Below, one piece after another: positions 16,884 through 27,138 of a stretch of DNA of 64,000 bases (within the stretch, counting starts at the first letter, position 1; the number at the start of each line of letters is the position of its first letter). The notes below the pieces were generated by a model. That model was given only the letters and a program-made list of their open reading frames with translations, had not been told where the DNA came from and searched no databases. The stretch is from Oceanospirillum multiglobuliferum (GTDB taxonomy: Bacteria; Pseudomonadota; Gammaproteobacteria; Pseudomonadales; Halomonadaceae), in NCBI RefSeq assembly GCF_900167095.1, contig NZ_FUXG01000002.1:1-64000 (forward strand), written 5' to 3'. The translations under genes were made by a program, and so were the position numbers.

Positions 16884-18323
16884 ATGTCGAACGAGAAAAT
16901 ATTAGTTGTTGAAGATGATGTTGATTTGCGGGAGGCGTTGGTAGATACCCTTGAGCTAGCAGGCTATGAGTGTGTTGATGCTGACTCCGGTGAGTCTGCA
17001 ATTGTGGCATTATCTAAATCGACTTTTAATCTCGTTATCTCAGATGTCAATATGCCTGGTATTGATGGTCATGAGCTGTTACGACATGTAGTCTCTAGAT
17101 ATAGCGGCCTGCCCATGTTGCTGGTTACGGCCTATGGCAGCATCGGTAATGCTGTCGATGCCATGCGTGAAGGGGCTGTGGACTATCTGGTAAAGCCCTT
17201 TGAACCTAAAACTTTGGTTGAGTTGGTAGAGAAGTATGTAAAGGGGCGCGTAGGGAAAGCTTCAGGTATTACACAGCCAATTATGGAGAGCGAAAAAAGT
17301 AGGCAGGCATTCCATTTGGCTAAGCGTGTTGCGGTTACAGATTCAACTGTACTGATTGCAGGCGAAAGTGGTTCTGGTAAAGAAGTAATAGCAAACTATA
17401 TCCATCAAAATTCTAGTCGCGCTAGTAAGCCTTTTATTGCCATTAACTGTGCGGCTATCCCTGAAACCATGTTGGAAGCCACTCTGTTTGGGCATGAAAA
17501 AGGCGCCTTTACTGGGGCACATGCAAGTGCGCCGGGTAAGTTTGAACAAGCCAATGGTGGGACACTGCTGTTGGATGAAATATCAGAGATGGCACTGGAA
17601 TTGCAGGCTAAATTACTCAGGGTATTGCAGGAGCAAGAGGTTGAACGAGTTGGTGGGCGTAAAACGATTAAGCTTGATGTTCGAGTGATTGCTACAACGA
17701 ACCGCAATATGCAAGAGTACATTTCTCAAGGTCGGTTCCGTGAGGACTTGTTTTATCGCCTTAATGTTTTCCCTATTACGCTTTCTCCGTTGCGAGAGCG
17801 CAAGGCTGATATAATACCTCTGGCTGAAATGTTATTTGCAAAGCATGCTAGTAAGATGAATCGTGGCGATGTTGTTCTATCTGAGTCGGCTAAAGCAGAG
17901 TTATCTAGCTATCACTGGCCTGGTAATGTGAGAGAGTTGGAGAACGTTGTTCAGCGTGCTCTGGTCTTGCAGATGGGTAATGCCGTTGAAGCGGAAGATC
18001 TTTGCATAGAAGTTGTATCAATGAATGATCGAAGCGCTCATTCGTCAAGTGAAAGAGAGTTGCAGGGGCCTGTAGCTGTAGAGGCTTCGGTTGTTAGTAG
18101 TGTGACTCTGCCAGACTCGGTGCGCTTGTCGGAGTCTGGTCGTTTAGGCGATGACTTGCAGATTAAAGAGTTTGAAATGATCTTGGCTGTCTTGAAAGAG
18201 TCCCATGGTCGAAAGAATAAAGCAGCTGATCGCCTTGGTATTAGCCCAAGAACCTTGCGTTATAAGCTGGCAAAAATGCGAGAGCATGGTATAGATGTAG
18301 AGAAAGTGGTTGATCTGATGTAA
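16884..18323 (+). CDS. fleR: Sigma-54-dependent response regulator FleR/FlrC
   Basis: Activator of 479 residues for RpoN-dependent flagellar promoters. There is a receiver domain with phospho-acceptor Asp54 (VISDVNMPG), an AAA+ domain with Walker A GESGSGKE (160-167) and the sigma-54 contact loop GAFTGA (207-212), and a C-terminal Fis-type helix-turn-helix (KNKAADRLGISPRTLRYKL). Likely targets in this window are the sigma-54 promoters of flagellins 1 and 2 and possibly fliK. It sits directly upstream of the fliE operon. Confidence 0.95.
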   Translation: MSNEKILVVEDDVDLREALVDTLELAGYECVDADSGESAIVALSKSTFNLVISDVNMPGIDGHELLRHVVSRYSGLPMLLVTAYGSIGNAVDAMREGAVDYLVKPFEPKTLVELVEKYVKGRVGKASGITQPIMESEKSRQAFHLAKRVAVTDSTVLIAGESGSGKEVIANYIHQNSSRASKPFIAINCAAIPETMLEATLFGHEKGAFTGAHASAPGKFEQANGGTLLLDEISEMALELQAKLLRVLQEQEVERVGGRKTIKLDVRVIATTNRNMQEYISQGRFREDLFYRLNVFPITLSPLRERKADIIPLAEMLFAKHASKMNRGDVVLSESAKAELSSYHWPGNVRELENVVQRALVLQMGNAVEAEDLCIEVVSMNDRSAHSSSERELQGPVAVEASVVSSVTLPDSVRLSESGRLGDDLQIKEFEMILAVLKESHGRKNKAADRLGISPRTLRYKLAKMREHGIDVEKVVDLM

Positions 18324-18399
18324 TTTTCTTCTCAGTGCTAGCCTTTTTTATGTGAAGAGTTATAGAATACAAATAAGTACGTTTATTTAGGAGTGTGTC

Positions 18400-18756
18400 A
18401 TGGTTGATAGAGCTGATATTTCTGGTGTATTAAACCAGATCAGGTCAATGCAGTCTGAAATGCATCAGACAAGCCGTGTTACGCCTGTTGTTAGCCCTGT
18501 TGACAAGGGAGCACGGGTTGAAGCATCTGACGCTCCTAGTTTTGCCGATATGCTGAAGGGTGCTATAGATAAGGTTAATGAAACTCAAAAAACCGCTAGT
18601 GCTTTACGTGAAGCCTACGAAATGGGTGATCCTGAGGTTGATATTGTGCAAGTTATGGTTGCCTCTCAGAAATCAACAGTGGCTTTTGAAGCGATGACTC
18701 AAGTTCGTAATAAACTTGTTTCTGCATATCAAGAAATTATGCGCATGCCAGTTTAA
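18400..18756 (+). CDS. fliE: Flagellar hook-basal body complex protein FliE
   Basis: Joins the MS ring (FliF) to the proximal rod in the periplasm and is exported by the flagellar apparatus. The 118 residues have the conserved C-terminal half FADMLKGAIDKVNETQ...DIVQVMVASQKSTVAFEAMTQVRNKLVSAYQEIMRMPV. It is first in the long basal-body operon. TTAGGAGTG precedes the ATG. The 76 bases upstream hold no clear sigma-54 or sigma-28 site. Confidence 0.95.
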   Translation: MVDRADISGVLNQIRSMQSEMHQTSRVTPVVSPVDKGARVEASDAPSFADMLKGAIDKVNETQKTASALREAYEMGDPEVDIVQVMVASQKSTVAFEAMTQVRNKLVSAYQEIMRMPV

Positions 18757-18801
18757 AATGTGATGCACCATATTTAAGGCCTGAGACTAGGAATTGGGTG
18801 A

Positions 18802-20529
18802 ATGGAAAATCCACAAGCTGATGCGGCACAAGAGTCGGTAAATCAGTCTGACAGTGATCAGAACGCTTCCAAAGATATAAAAAGCACAGACAATCAAAAT
18901 AAAAGTGCTTTTGCTGGTGTTTTATCGGGCTTCAACGGTCTAGATATGGCACGTCAGCTTGGGCTTTTGGCTGGTTTCGCAGCCAGTATTGCGATTGGTT
19001 TTGCTATTGTTTTATGGTCTCAAGAGGAAGATTACCGCCCCTTACTGAGCAGCATTGGTGAGTATGATTCACCTGCAGTGGTCGAAATTCTTGAGCGCAA
19101 TGGAATTGGATATAAAGTAGATCCGAAGTCAGGTGCGCTGCTGGTTCTATCCAATCAAATTTACCAAGCACGAATGAAGATTGCTGCCTCTGATGTTGCA
19201 CGTACTAATACAGTTGGTTACGAGCTATTAGATCAAGAGCAAGGTCTTGGTACTAGCCAGTTTATGGAGTCAGCAAGATATCGCCGTAGTGTTGAAGGCG
19301 AGTTGGCTCGGACGATTTCAAGTCTTCAGTCTGTCAAGGGTGCTCGCGTGCACCTAGCTATTCCAAAACAATCTGTCTTTGTTCGTGATTATCGAAAACC
19401 CTCCGCATCTGTTTTTTTGCATCTACAAAGTGGTGCTAGTTTAGATTCCAGTCAAGCTAATGCAATTGTTAATCTTGTTGCTACCAGTATTCCTGAGTTA
19501 GATCCAAAGAACGTTACAATTGTTGATCAACGTGGTCGATTGCTTTCACAGATGGAAGCAAAGGAGTCTGACAAACAAATTCAACGTCAGTTTGAGTATA
19601 GTCGCAAGCTTGAGCGTGTTTTAACGGAACGTGTACGTAGTATTTTAGAGCCTGTGTTAGGCCCTGGTCGTTACCAAGCAGCAGTTTCTGCTGAAGTTGA
19701 TTTCACTGAAACAGAGCAAACGGAAGAATTATATAATCCAGACTTACCTGCATTAAGAAGTGAGCAGGTTTTAAATGAACAGCGTGTTGGGGATATGAAT
19801 CAGGCAGGTATACCTGGTGCTCTATCTAACCAACCTCCAACAAAAGTTTCGTCTCCAGAGCAAGCACTTGATAAAGACGGTAACCCTATACAGCAGCAGC
19901 TTAACTCTCGTAAGCAAGCTACACGTAACTTCGAGTTAGATCGCACTGTAAGCTACTCAAAAAACCAACTTGGTCGAGTAGACCGATTGACGGTGGCTGT
20001 AGTCGTTGATGATATTATCATTCGTGATCCTAATACTGGTGATGTTGTTCGTCGAGCATGGGATGAGAATGAGTTGCGACGTGTAGAGATTCTAGTGCGT
20101 GATGCGGTTGGTTTCAGCGCGCTAAGAGGTGATAGCGTCAATGTTGTCAACTCTCCATTTGCGGATGGAGGTGAGGGAGCAATTGAGAAGTTACCGTTTT
20201 ATCAAGAACCGTGGTTCTGGGAAATTGCCAAACAGGTACTTGCGGGTCTATTTGTCTTAATTTTGATTTTCGGTGTCTTGCGGCCAGTGCTGCGTAGTCT
20301 TGCGACAGCGAAAGATGCAAATGATGGTGCTGATGCTTCTGATGAAATGCTAACACCTCTTGATGATCTTGGAGAGGATCATGTTACGCTGTCAGCATCT
20401 GATGATCCTTTATTGGCAGGGCCTAATGAAGCGTATGAGCGTCAGTTAAATGCTATTCGTGCAATGATTGCAGAAGATCCAGGTCGTGTAGCTCAGGTGG
20501 TAAGGCAGTGGGTAGTTTCAGATGAGTGA
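18802..20529 (+). CDS. fliF: Flagellar MS-ring protein FliF
   Basis: Inner-membrane ring on which the motor and export gate are built. The 575 residues have a first membrane helix at about 53-72, a YscJ/FliF periplasmic ring domain (about 75-250), a second periplasmic domain, a second membrane helix at about 475-495, and an acidic cytoplasmic tail that binds FliG. The tail ends RVAQVVRQWVVSDE, the FliG-binding motif. It overlaps fliG by 8 bases. Confidence 0.97.
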   Translation: MENPQADAAQESVNQSDSDQNASKDIKSTDNQNKSAFAGVLSGFNGLDMARQLGLLAGFAASIAIGFAIVLWSQEEDYRPLLSSIGEYDSPAVVEILERNGIGYKVDPKSGALLVLSNQIYQARMKIAASDVARTNTVGYELLDQEQGLGTSQFMESARYRRSVEGELARTISSLQSVKGARVHLAIPKQSVFVRDYRKPSASVFLHLQSGASLDSSQANAIVNLVATSIPELDPKNVTIVDQRGRLLSQMEAKESDKQIQRQFEYSRKLERVLTERVRSILEPVLGPGRYQAAVSAEVDFTETEQTEELYNPDLPALRSEQVLNEQRVGDMNQAGIPGALSNQPPTKVSSPEQALDKDGNPIQQQLNSRKQATRNFELDRTVSYSKNQLGRVDRLTVAVVVDDIIIRDPNTGDVVRRAWDENELRRVEILVRDAVGFSALRGDSVNVVNSPFADGGEGAIEKLPFYQEPWFWEIAKQVLAGLFVLILIFGVLRPVLRSLATAKDANDGADASDEMLTPLDDLGEDHVTLSASDDPLLAGPNEAYERQLNAIRAMIAEDPGRVAQVVRQWVVSDE

Positions 20530-21529
20530 TGATTATCAAGGTTTAAGTTCACTGCACCGAGCTGCTATTTTGTTAATGACGCTTGGTGAGTCAGATGCTG
20601 CGCAAATTCTACGTCATATGGGACCTAAAGAGGTTCAGCGTGTTGGTATGGCGATGTCTCAGCTTCAACATGTTTCTAAAACCCAAGTTGAAGAAGTTCT
20701 GGGCGATTTCTTAGAAGTTGCTGGAGATGTGACAGGATTAGGTATTGGCGCCGATAGTTATATTCGCCGCATGTTAACTGAGGCTTTGGGCGAAGATAAA
20801 GCTAATGGTTTGATCGACCGAATATTGTTAGGCGGTAATACAACGGGCCTTGATACTTTAAAATGGATGGAGCCAAGGGCGATTGCGGATATTATCCGAT
20901 ATGAACATCCTCAGATTCAGGCTATTGTTTTGTCCTACCTAGACTCAGACCAGTCTGCGGAAGTATTGGCATTCTTTGACTCTAAAGTTAGATTGGATGT
21001 CATTCTGCGTGTTGCGTCATTAGAATCTGTTCAGCCTCAAGCTTTGCAAGAGTTGAATGATATTTTAGAGAAACAGTTCTCAGGCAGTTCTGGTACTCAA
21101 ACGACGAGTATGGGTGGTGTTAAAGTCGCTGCCAATATCATGAACAACCTTGAAAGTGCCTTAGAAGGCGAGCTGATGGAGGCGATTAAAGAGGTTGATG
21201 AACAGCTAGGTGAGGAAATTGAAGACTTGATGTTCGTCTTTGATAACTTGGTTGATGTCGATGATCGTGATATTCAGATTCTGATGCGTGAAGTGAACCC
21301 TGATAGCTTGGTGTTAGCGCTTAAAGGTGCAGATACAAGGGTGCAGGAGAAAATATTTAAGAATATGTCTAAGCGTGCTAGTGAGTTGCTACGTGATGAC
21401 TTAGAGGCTAAAGGCCCTGTGCGTGTGAGTGAAGTGGAGCAAGCACAGAAAGAAATTCTGGCTATTGCCCGACGTCTTGCTGAAGATGGTGAGATTACAT
21501 TGGGTGGTGGTGCTGACCAAATGGTTTAA
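20522..21529 (+). CDS. fliG: Flagellar motor switch protein FliG
   Basis: C-ring rotor protein that takes torque from the stator. The 335 residues have N-terminal (FliF-binding), middle and C-terminal domains; the C-terminal domain carries charged residues such as LMREVNPDSLVLALKGAD. The middle-domain EHPQ motif is present (RYEHPQIQAIVLSYL). The start overlaps the fliF end (ATGAGTGA), so translation is probably coupled. Confidence 0.97.
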   Translation: MSDDYQGLSSLHRAAILLMTLGESDAAQILRHMGPKEVQRVGMAMSQLQHVSKTQVEEVLGDFLEVAGDVTGLGIGADSYIRRMLTEALGEDKANGLIDRILLGGNTTGLDTLKWMEPRAIADIIRYEHPQIQAIVLSYLDSDQSAEVLAFFDSKVRLDVILRVASLESVQPQALQELNDILEKQFSGSSGTQTTSMGGVKVAANIMNNLESALEGELMEAIKEVDEQLGEEIEDLMFVFDNLVDVDDRDIQILMREVNPDSLVLALKGADTRVQEKIFKNMSKRASELLRDDLEAKGPVRVSEVEQAQKEILAIARRLAEDGEITLGGGADQMV

Positions 21530-21544
21530 ATGTGAGTGGATTTT

Positions 21545-22423
21545 ATGTCTCTGGATAAGCGCCATTTATGGTCTGGTGAAGAGATCGAAGCTTTTGAACG
21601 ATGGGAGATGCCAGATTTAACTGGTATCTCCCTTCGTAGTTTAGGTCGAGAGAAAATCTCTGATAGTTTTATGCCACCTCAGGATGAAGTTGAAGACGAG
21701 ATCCCGGAGGATGTGCCTGAGCTACCTACTGCCGAAGAAATTGAAGCAATTCGCAAGGCTGCATTTGATGAGGCTTATGCAGAAGGCTTTGCTAAAGGGG
21801 AGCAAGAGGGTTTTGCCCAAGGCCGTGAAGAGGGTTTCTTAAAGGGAAAGGCTGACGGTTTTGACGAAGGGCGTGAGCAAGGCTATCAAGATGGATTACA
21901 GCAGGGTGAGCGTGAGATCAATACAAGCTTAGCACAGCTCAATAGCATATTGGCATTATTGCATGAGCCTATAGAGCAACAGCATGTTGAGCTAGAAACG
22001 GTACTTTATGATCTGCTCTCAAAGCTTGTGCGCTTGGTTACACATAAAGAATTAAGTTTAGACTCTGCAGTTGTTTTAGAAACGATTCGAGATGCGTTGG
22101 ATTTATTACCTCGCAATAGTGAAAGAATTCGAGTTTTTGTTCATCCTAATGATCTTGAACTGGCACAAAAACAAAGTGCACAGAGTATTGATCAGTGGCA
22201 TGTTTATGCTGATGAGTCGTTAACACCAGGCGGTTGTAGAGTAGAAACACTACATAGCCTTATTGATGCAAGTGTTGAGGCGCAACTTGATGACCTTTTA
22301 GTGCAAGTGGTTCAACATAGATATAATCGACCATCAGAAGCTATTGCCTCAGCCTTGCCTGTAGAGTTGTTGTCTAAACAGGGTGAAGACTTTGCAGATG
22401 ACGCTTCAAAGGAGCTTTCGTGA
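21545..22423 (+). CDS. fliH: Flagellar export regulator FliH
   Basis: Binds the export ATPase FliI and docks it to the C ring. The product has 292 residues. An N-terminal segment with Trp ([17 protein letters not shown]) is followed by a glycine repeat helix with many GxxxG-like units ([21 protein letters not shown]..., about 78-120) and a C-terminal FliI-binding domain. A GTG at 21536 is also in frame, but the ATG at 21545 follows GAGTGG at good spacing and is preferred. It overlaps fliI by 4 bases. Confidence 0.93.
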   Translation: MSLDKRHLWSGEEIEAFERWEMPDLTGISLRSLGREKISDSFMPPQDEVEDEIPEDVPELPTAEEIEAIRKAAFDEAYAEGFAKGEQEGFAQGREEGFLKGKADGFDEGREQGYQDGLQQGEREINTSLAQLNSILALLHEPIEQQHVELETVLYDLLSKLVRLVTHKELSLDSAVVLETIRDALDLLPRNSERIRVFVHPNDLELAQKQSAQSIDQWHVYADESLTPGGCRVETLHSLIDASVEAQLDDLLVQVVQHRYNRPSEAIASALPVELLSKQGEDFADDASKELS

Positions 22424-23757
22424 GCGTATTGGCGAACCGATTAGCACAATACCTACCAGATGCTAAGTTAAGACCAAGGGTTAAATCAGAGGGACGGCTT
22501 GTGCGTATGGTTGGGCTTACGCTTGAGGCCGTTGGTTGTGATATGCCAGTTGGGAGTTATTGCTCGGTAGAAACGGCATCAGGTAGTTTTGTAGAGGCCG
22601 AGGTGGTCGGCTTTTCTGGCGAGCGCCTATTTCTAATGCCTGTAGGTATTGCTGAAGGATTAAAGCCTAGCGGAAGGGTCATTCCGAATGATAAGGCAGT
22701 TAATATACCTGTTGGTCCAGAACTGCTTGGTCGTGTCTTGAATGGAATTGGTGAGCCTCTGGATGGTAAAGGACCAATCAACTCCAAGGAAACAATTAGT
22801 TTACAGGGTAAGGTTATCAACCCGTTAGATCGCAAACCCATTGATGCAACCTTAGATGTGGGTATTAAAGCGATTAATGCACTCTTTACCGTGGGTCAAG
22901 GCCAGCGTATTGGTCTATTTGCGGGTAGTGGTGTCGGTAAAAGTATGCTGTTAGGTATGATGACTCGGTTTACTGAGGCAGATATCATCATCGTAGGTTT
23001 AGTTGGAGAGCGGGGACGAGAAGTTAAAGAATTTATTGATCAAATTCTTGGTCATGAAGGTCTTGCTCGTTCAGTGGTGGTTGCCTCCCCTGCAGATGAC
23101 TCACCTTTGATGCGCTTACGTGCCGCCATGTTAACAACCAGTATTGCGGAATACTTTCGTGATCAAGGCAAGAAAGTATTAATGTTAATGGACTCTTTAA
23201 CGCGTTTTGCTCAGGCTCAGCGTGAAATTGCTTTGGCTGTTGGTGAGCCGCCAGCAACTAAAGGTTATCCGCCTTCAGTATTTGCCAAGATTCCTCAGCT
23301 TGTTGAGCGAGCGGGTAATGGCAAAGAGGGAACAGGTGGGTCGATTACCGCATTCTATACAGTTTTAACTGAGGGTGATGATCAGCAAGATCCGATTGCT
23401 GATGCGACGCGCGCCATTTTGGACGGGCATATTGTGTTGTCTCGCCGTCTTGCAGAAGAGGGCCACTACCCTGCTATTGATCCAGAAGCCTCTATTAGTC
23501 GTGTTATGCCCCATGTGGTTACGCCTGAGCACCTTAAGATGGCATACCAGTTTAAGCAGCTTTATGCGCGTTATCAGCAGAGTAAAGACTTAATTAGCGT
23601 TGGGGCTTACAACAAGGGCGCCGATGCTGAAATTGATGCTGCTATAGCATTGATGCCGAATATGAAGCGGTTTTTGCAGCAAGATTTAAAAGAAAGTTTT
23701 AATGTGGTGACCAGCTTTCAGCAGATGCATATGACCTTGAATACTCCAAAAGGGTAG
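22420..23757 (+). CDS. fliI: Flagellum-specific export ATPase FliI
   Basis: Hexameric ATPase of the flagellar type III system, related to F1 beta. The 445 residues include Walker [12 protein letters not shown] (about 165-175), the Walker B region [12 protein letters not shown], and the family stretch [19 protein letters not shown]. The start is GTG with a strong AAAGGAGC site, overlapping the fliH stop (GTGA). Confidence 0.97.
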   Translation: MSVLANRLAQYLPDAKLRPRVKSEGRLVRMVGLTLEAVGCDMPVGSYCSVETASGSFVEAEVVGFSGERLFLMPVGIAEGLKPSGRVIPNDKAVNIPVGPELLGRVLNGIGEPLDGKGPINSKETISLQGKVINPLDRKPIDATLDVGIKAINALFTVGQGQRIGLFAGSGVGKSMLLGMMTRFTEADIIIVGLVGERGREVKEFIDQILGHEGLARSVVVASPADDSPLMRLRAAMLTTSIAEYFRDQGKKVLMLMDSLTRFAQAQREIALAVGEPPATKGYPPSVFAKIPQLVERAGNGKEGTGGSITAFYTVLTEGDDQQDPIADATRAILDGHIVLSRRLAEEGHYPAIDPEASISRVMPHVVTPEHLKMAYQFKQLYARYQQSKDLISVGAYNKGADAEIDAAIALMPNMKRFLQQDLKESFNVVTSFQQMHMTLNTPKG

Positions 23758-23767
23758 GTAATAGTGT

Positions 23768-24223
23768 ATGAAGCGTTCCGAACGACTCAAGCCTATTATG
23801 GCGCTAGCAGAGCAAAAAGAGCGTGACGCTGCTTCCGCATTAGGTTTTTTGAAAAACAAAATAGATGCTGAAGAGCAAAAGAAAATACAGCTGAAAGAGT
23901 ACGGCTTAGAGTATCACCAACAAATTATTGAGAGTGGTAAGCAAGGTGTATCAGGGGCAACTTTGCGGCGTCACTACGAGTTTATGACAAAACTGAATGA
24001 TGCCTCTCATCAGCAGAATGGGCATATTGAAGAGCTCCAAGAGCAGGTTTCACAGGTGCAGCAATATTGGTTGGGCACTCAAGGTAAACTAAAAGCTTTT
24101 GAAAAGCTGGTGGAAAAAGCTCAGAAAGAAGAGCAGGTTATTCAAGATAAGCAGGATCAAAAGGTCATGGATGAGCTATCTTCACAGGCTTATGCGCGCC
24201 GTTTACAGTCTGATAATTTCTAG
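23768..24223 (+). CDS. fliJ: Flagellar export protein FliJ
   Basis: Short coiled-coil protein (151 residues) that sits in the FliI ring and links it to FlhA. It is almost wholly helical and charged, with many Gln/Glu/Lys. It begins MKRSERLKPIMALAEQKERDAASALG, typical of FliJ. It lies 10 bases after fliI and is the last gene before the fliK promoter region. Confidence 0.93.
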   Translation: MKRSERLKPIMALAEQKERDAASALGFLKNKIDAEEQKKIQLKEYGLEYHQQIIESGKQGVSGATLRRHYEFMTKLNDASHQQNGHIEELQEQVSQVQQYWLGTQGKLKAFEKLVEKAQKEEQVIQDKQDQKVMDELSSQAYARRLQSDNF

Positions 24224-24225
24224 TT

Positions 24226-24241
24226 TGGCTTAATTTTTGCT
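24226..24241 (+). promoter_or_regulatory. Candidate sigma-54 promoter upstream of fliK
   Basis: TGGCTTA-ATTT-TTGCT keeps the TGGC and TTGCT elements with the exact 12-bp GG-to-GC spacing, but mismatches CACG in the centre. The predicted start near 24252 is 26 bases before the fliK ATG. It would give fliK and the following export genes their own RpoN input. Confidence 0.55.
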
Positions 24242-24277
24242 TCAACCCTAAACTATTCTAGTTTTTGGGGTTATGGT

Positions 24278-25552
24278 ATGAGTATTAGTCAGTCTCAAAC
24301 AGTACAGGATGTACTATCCACTTCTCTAAAAGGGATGTTAAGTAATAAGCAAAATGCTGCAAAATTTGGCACAGAGGCTTTTAATATTGCTTTGCAAAGC
24401 GCATCAAACTCATCTGATGGCTGGAGCCTGTCTCAGTCAAAAAATGTTGCGCAAGGCAATGAGGCTCCGTTAGGCGGCAATCACATGCCGAGGGTATCAA
24501 AGTCTATTTCGGATGCGTCCACAGAAAAGACAAAAGAGAGAGAAGAGGTTACCGAGCAGTCGGTTAAGGATAGATTGGCTGAGGCAGGTATAGATATTGA
24601 TACTTTGGAGCAGCAAGTTGTTGGTTCAGGCCTAATGACCTCTGATGAATTTAATGAGTTGCTGGAGTCGCCAGATGACTTTTTTGCACAGCTGAATCAG
24701 TGGTTAGAAGAGGAACCCTTGTTTGCACGGTCTTTGATGGCTCAGTTTCCACAGTTGGCTGAGGTTGTAAAAAAGGAAATGATACAGCAGTCGATGAGGC
24801 AAGAAGCTATAAGCTATGATGATATGTTGGTAGAAGAGTCTGAGAGCGCTGCAAAATTAGTTGGCAAGTTGCTGGATGAAAAGGGGCGGCAGCAATCATC
24901 AGACGATAGTTTGAATAGAGAGCGCTTCTTTAGCCAGCTTCTGATGCAGAAAGCTACTGATTCTTCAGCAAAGCCTTCAGGTTTTGCATTTGACTTAGCT
25001 GCAACCTTATCAGGCTCAACGGAAAAGACTTTATTAGCTGCGGGGCATTCTCCAGACGCTTTATCCTCCCATGGTCTAAAGTTTGCTCAAAGCCTAGGAG
25101 GGGAGTCTAGAGCCCTGCCTCAGCTGCCCATTTTGAAAGGGTTGCCAGGTCAGCCGGGTGCAACAGAAGCGTTGAATGAGCGCATTATGATGATGCGAGC
25201 TAAAGGCTTGCAAATGGCGGAAATTAGACTAGACCCTCCAGAACTAGGTGCTCTCACAGTCAAAGTTAAGGTGACTGAGGGTAATACCAGTATTCAGTTC
25301 CATAGCCCTCATCTTGAAGTGCGAGAAGCGTTGGAATCACAAGTGCAGCGTTTAAGAGAGATGATGGACAGCGCAGGTATTACATTAGGAGATGTTGGTG
25401 TATCTGATCAATCATTATCAGAGCGCTCAGAAGATGGGTATGCAAGTCACAATGCTGGCGGATCTTTTGGGCATAATGAGTCTGAGGAAGATAGTCAAAT
25501 GGAGCCAGTTATTGTCAAGCAATCGTTAGGATTGGTTGACTACTTTGCTTAG
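24278..25552 (+). CDS. fliK: Flagellar hook-length control protein FliK
   Basis: Measures hook length and switches export specificity through FlhB. The 424 residues have a variable, Ser/Gln-rich N-terminal part and a conserved C-terminal Flg_hook domain (about 300-385) with MRAKGLQMAEIRLDPPELGALTVKVKV and VREALESQVQRLREMM. The start ATG is preceded by GGGGTT, part of an AT-rich inverted repeat (24244-24272). A second FliK-like gene lies at 43292-45013. Confidence 0.92.
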   Translation: MSISQSQTVQDVLSTSLKGMLSNKQNAAKFGTEAFNIALQSASNSSDGWSLSQSKNVAQGNEAPLGGNHMPRVSKSISDASTEKTKEREEVTEQSVKDRLAEAGIDIDTLEQQVVGSGLMTSDEFNELLESPDDFFAQLNQWLEEEPLFARSLMAQFPQLAEVVKKEMIQQSMRQEAISYDDMLVEESESAAKLVGKLLDEKGRQQSSDDSLNRERFFSQLLMQKATDSSAKPSGFAFDLAATLSGSTEKTLLAAGHSPDALSSHGLKFAQSLGGESRALPQLPILKGLPGQPGATEALNERIMMMRAKGLQMAEIRLDPPELGALTVKVKVTEGNTSIQFHSPHLEVREALESQVQRLREMMDSAGITLGDVGVSDQSLSERSEDGYASHNAGGSFGHNESEEDSQMEPVIVKQSLGLVDYFA

Positions 25553-25632
25553 GGCTTGCATTATGCCAAGTCGTCAATTTGCCTGAATTTTTCAGTGGAT
25601 TTAAACAGTAGAGAGAAAGCAAGAGGCACGCT

Positions 25633-26130
25633 ATGGAAGACTTAAACGAACAGAAAAAAAGTAACAAAAAAACCATTATCATTATTGTCGTTGTGGTCTT
25701 GCTTTCGATTGCTGCTGCAGTGGGTGGTACGTTGTTTTTTCTAGGCGGTGTACCAGGGATGGGCGGAGAGTCTCAGGCAGCAGTGCCTACAGGGCCTCAA
25801 ATTACACCAAGTAATTCGGTTTACTATTCTATTGAACCTGCTTTTGTCATTAATTTTAATGCAGGTAAAAAGCAGCGTTTTATGCAGGTATATGTATCAG
25901 TTAAAGCTCAGAACGAGTCTGCAATAGCACAAGTTGAAAAGCATGCGCCTCTAATTCGCAATAATTTAAATCAACTATTCGCTAAACAAGACTTTGAAAG
26001 TTTGCAATCACCTGAAGGTAAAGAAGAGATGCGCCAAGCGGCAACCCAAGCTTTGCAAGATGTGTTGGCGAAATATGGTAGCGGCGAAACCATTGATCAG
26101 GTTTTATTTACCAATTTGGTAATGCAATAA
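25633..26130 (+). CDS. fliL: Flagellar basal body-associated protein FliL
   Basis: Single-pass inner-membrane protein (165 residues) that surrounds the stator and supports torque. A lysine-rich cytoplasmic N-terminus (NEQKKSNKKT) precedes a membrane helix at about 14-36, then a periplasmic stomatin-like domain (YYSIEPAFVINFN...RFMQVYVSVKAQ). It ends VLFTNLVMQ, a common FliL ending. It is followed closely by fliM. Confidence 0.94.
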   Translation: MEDLNEQKKSNKKTIIIIVVVVLLSIAAAVGGTLFFLGGVPGMGGESQAAVPTGPQITPSNSVYYSIEPAFVINFNAGKKQRFMQVYVSVKAQNESAIAQVEKHAPLIRNNLNQLFAKQDFESLQSPEGKEEMRQAATQALQDVLAKYGSGETIDQVLFTNLVMQ

Positions 26131-26141
26131 GGGGTTGATCT

Positions 26142-27119
26142 ATGTCGATGCAGGATCTACTTTCTCAGGATGAAATTGACGTCCTGCTGCATGGGGTTGA
26201 GGATGATGATCTTCCCTCTTCAGCAGATGAAGATTTTGATGGTAGTGAAGTTCAGTCTTATGACATTACCAGTCAAGATCGTATTGTTCGTGGGCGAATG
26301 CCCACGCTTGAAATGATTAATGAGCGCTTCGCTCGCTATACACGTATTAGTTTGTTCAACCTACTACGTCGTAGCTCGCATGTTACAGCTGGTGGCGTTC
26401 AAATCATGAAATTTGGTGAGTATGTTCACACGCTGTTTGTGCCTACAAGCTTAAATTTGGTGAAAATGCGGCCATTAAGAGGCTCTGCGCTTTTTGTACT
26501 AGATGCAAAATTAGTATTTAAACTTGTTGATAACTTTTTTGGTGGTGATGGCCGTCATGCCAAAATTGAGGGGCGTGAATTTACGCCAACTGAGATTCGA
26601 ATTGTTCAAAAGGTACTTGAGCAAGTGTTCGTTGACCTTAAAGAGGCATGGAGCACAGTCCTACCGCTTAACTTTGAATATATTGGCTTCGAAGTTAACC
26701 CTTCTATGGCGAATATTGTTAGCCCTAGTGAGGTAGTGGTAGTCAGCACCTTCCATATTGAGCTGGATGGTGGTGGTGGAGACATGCATATCACCATTCC
26801 TTACTCGATGATAGAACCTGTAAGAGAGGAACTTGACTCTGGTGTGCAGAGTGATGTTGATGATGTTGATGAGCGCTGGGTAAGGGCGCTACGTCAGGAT
26901 GTGATGGAAGCTAATATTCCACTCAACGTTAAGATCGTTGAGCGTCAAATTGCTTTAGGACAATTAATGGGATTAGAAGCAGGCGATATTATTCCTATTG
27001 AAATGCCAGAGCATGTGACATTGCTGGCAAACAATGTACCGACTTTCAAATGTAAACTTGGGCGGTCAGGTGAGAACTTGGCATTAAAAATTGTTGAGCA
27101 AGTTAAGCTACAGCGTTAG
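26142..27119 (+). CDS. fliM: Flagellar motor switch protein FliM
   Basis: C-ring protein that receives CheY-phosphate. The N-terminal CheY-binding peptide LLSQDEIDVLLHGV is clear (residues 5-18), followed by the CheC-like middle domain and the C-terminal SpoA domain (about 245-320). Its 325 residues are the normal length. It is 11 bases from fliL and 19 from fliN. Confidence 0.97.
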   Translation: MSMQDLLSQDEIDVLLHGVEDDDLPSSADEDFDGSEVQSYDITSQDRIVRGRMPTLEMINERFARYTRISLFNLLRRSSHVTAGGVQIMKFGEYVHTLFVPTSLNLVKMRPLRGSALFVLDAKLVFKLVDNFFGGDGRHAKIEGREFTPTEIRIVQKVLEQVFVDLKEAWSTVLPLNFEYIGFEVNPSMANIVSPSEVVVVSTFHIELDGGGGDMHITIPYSMIEPVREELDSGVQSDVDDVDERWVRALRQDVMEANIPLNVKIVERQIALGQLMGLEAGDIIPIEMPEHVTLLANNVPTFKCKLGRSGENLALKIVEQVKLQR

Positions 27120-27138
27120 AAAATATTGGCGGTGATTT

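Noticed and set aside
25552-25633. Sigma-54 promoter upstream of fliL
   Set aside because: A TTGCATTATGCCAAG stretch resembles the element on the opposite strand, but the GG-to-GC spacing is 8-9 rather than 12 and the direction is wrong.
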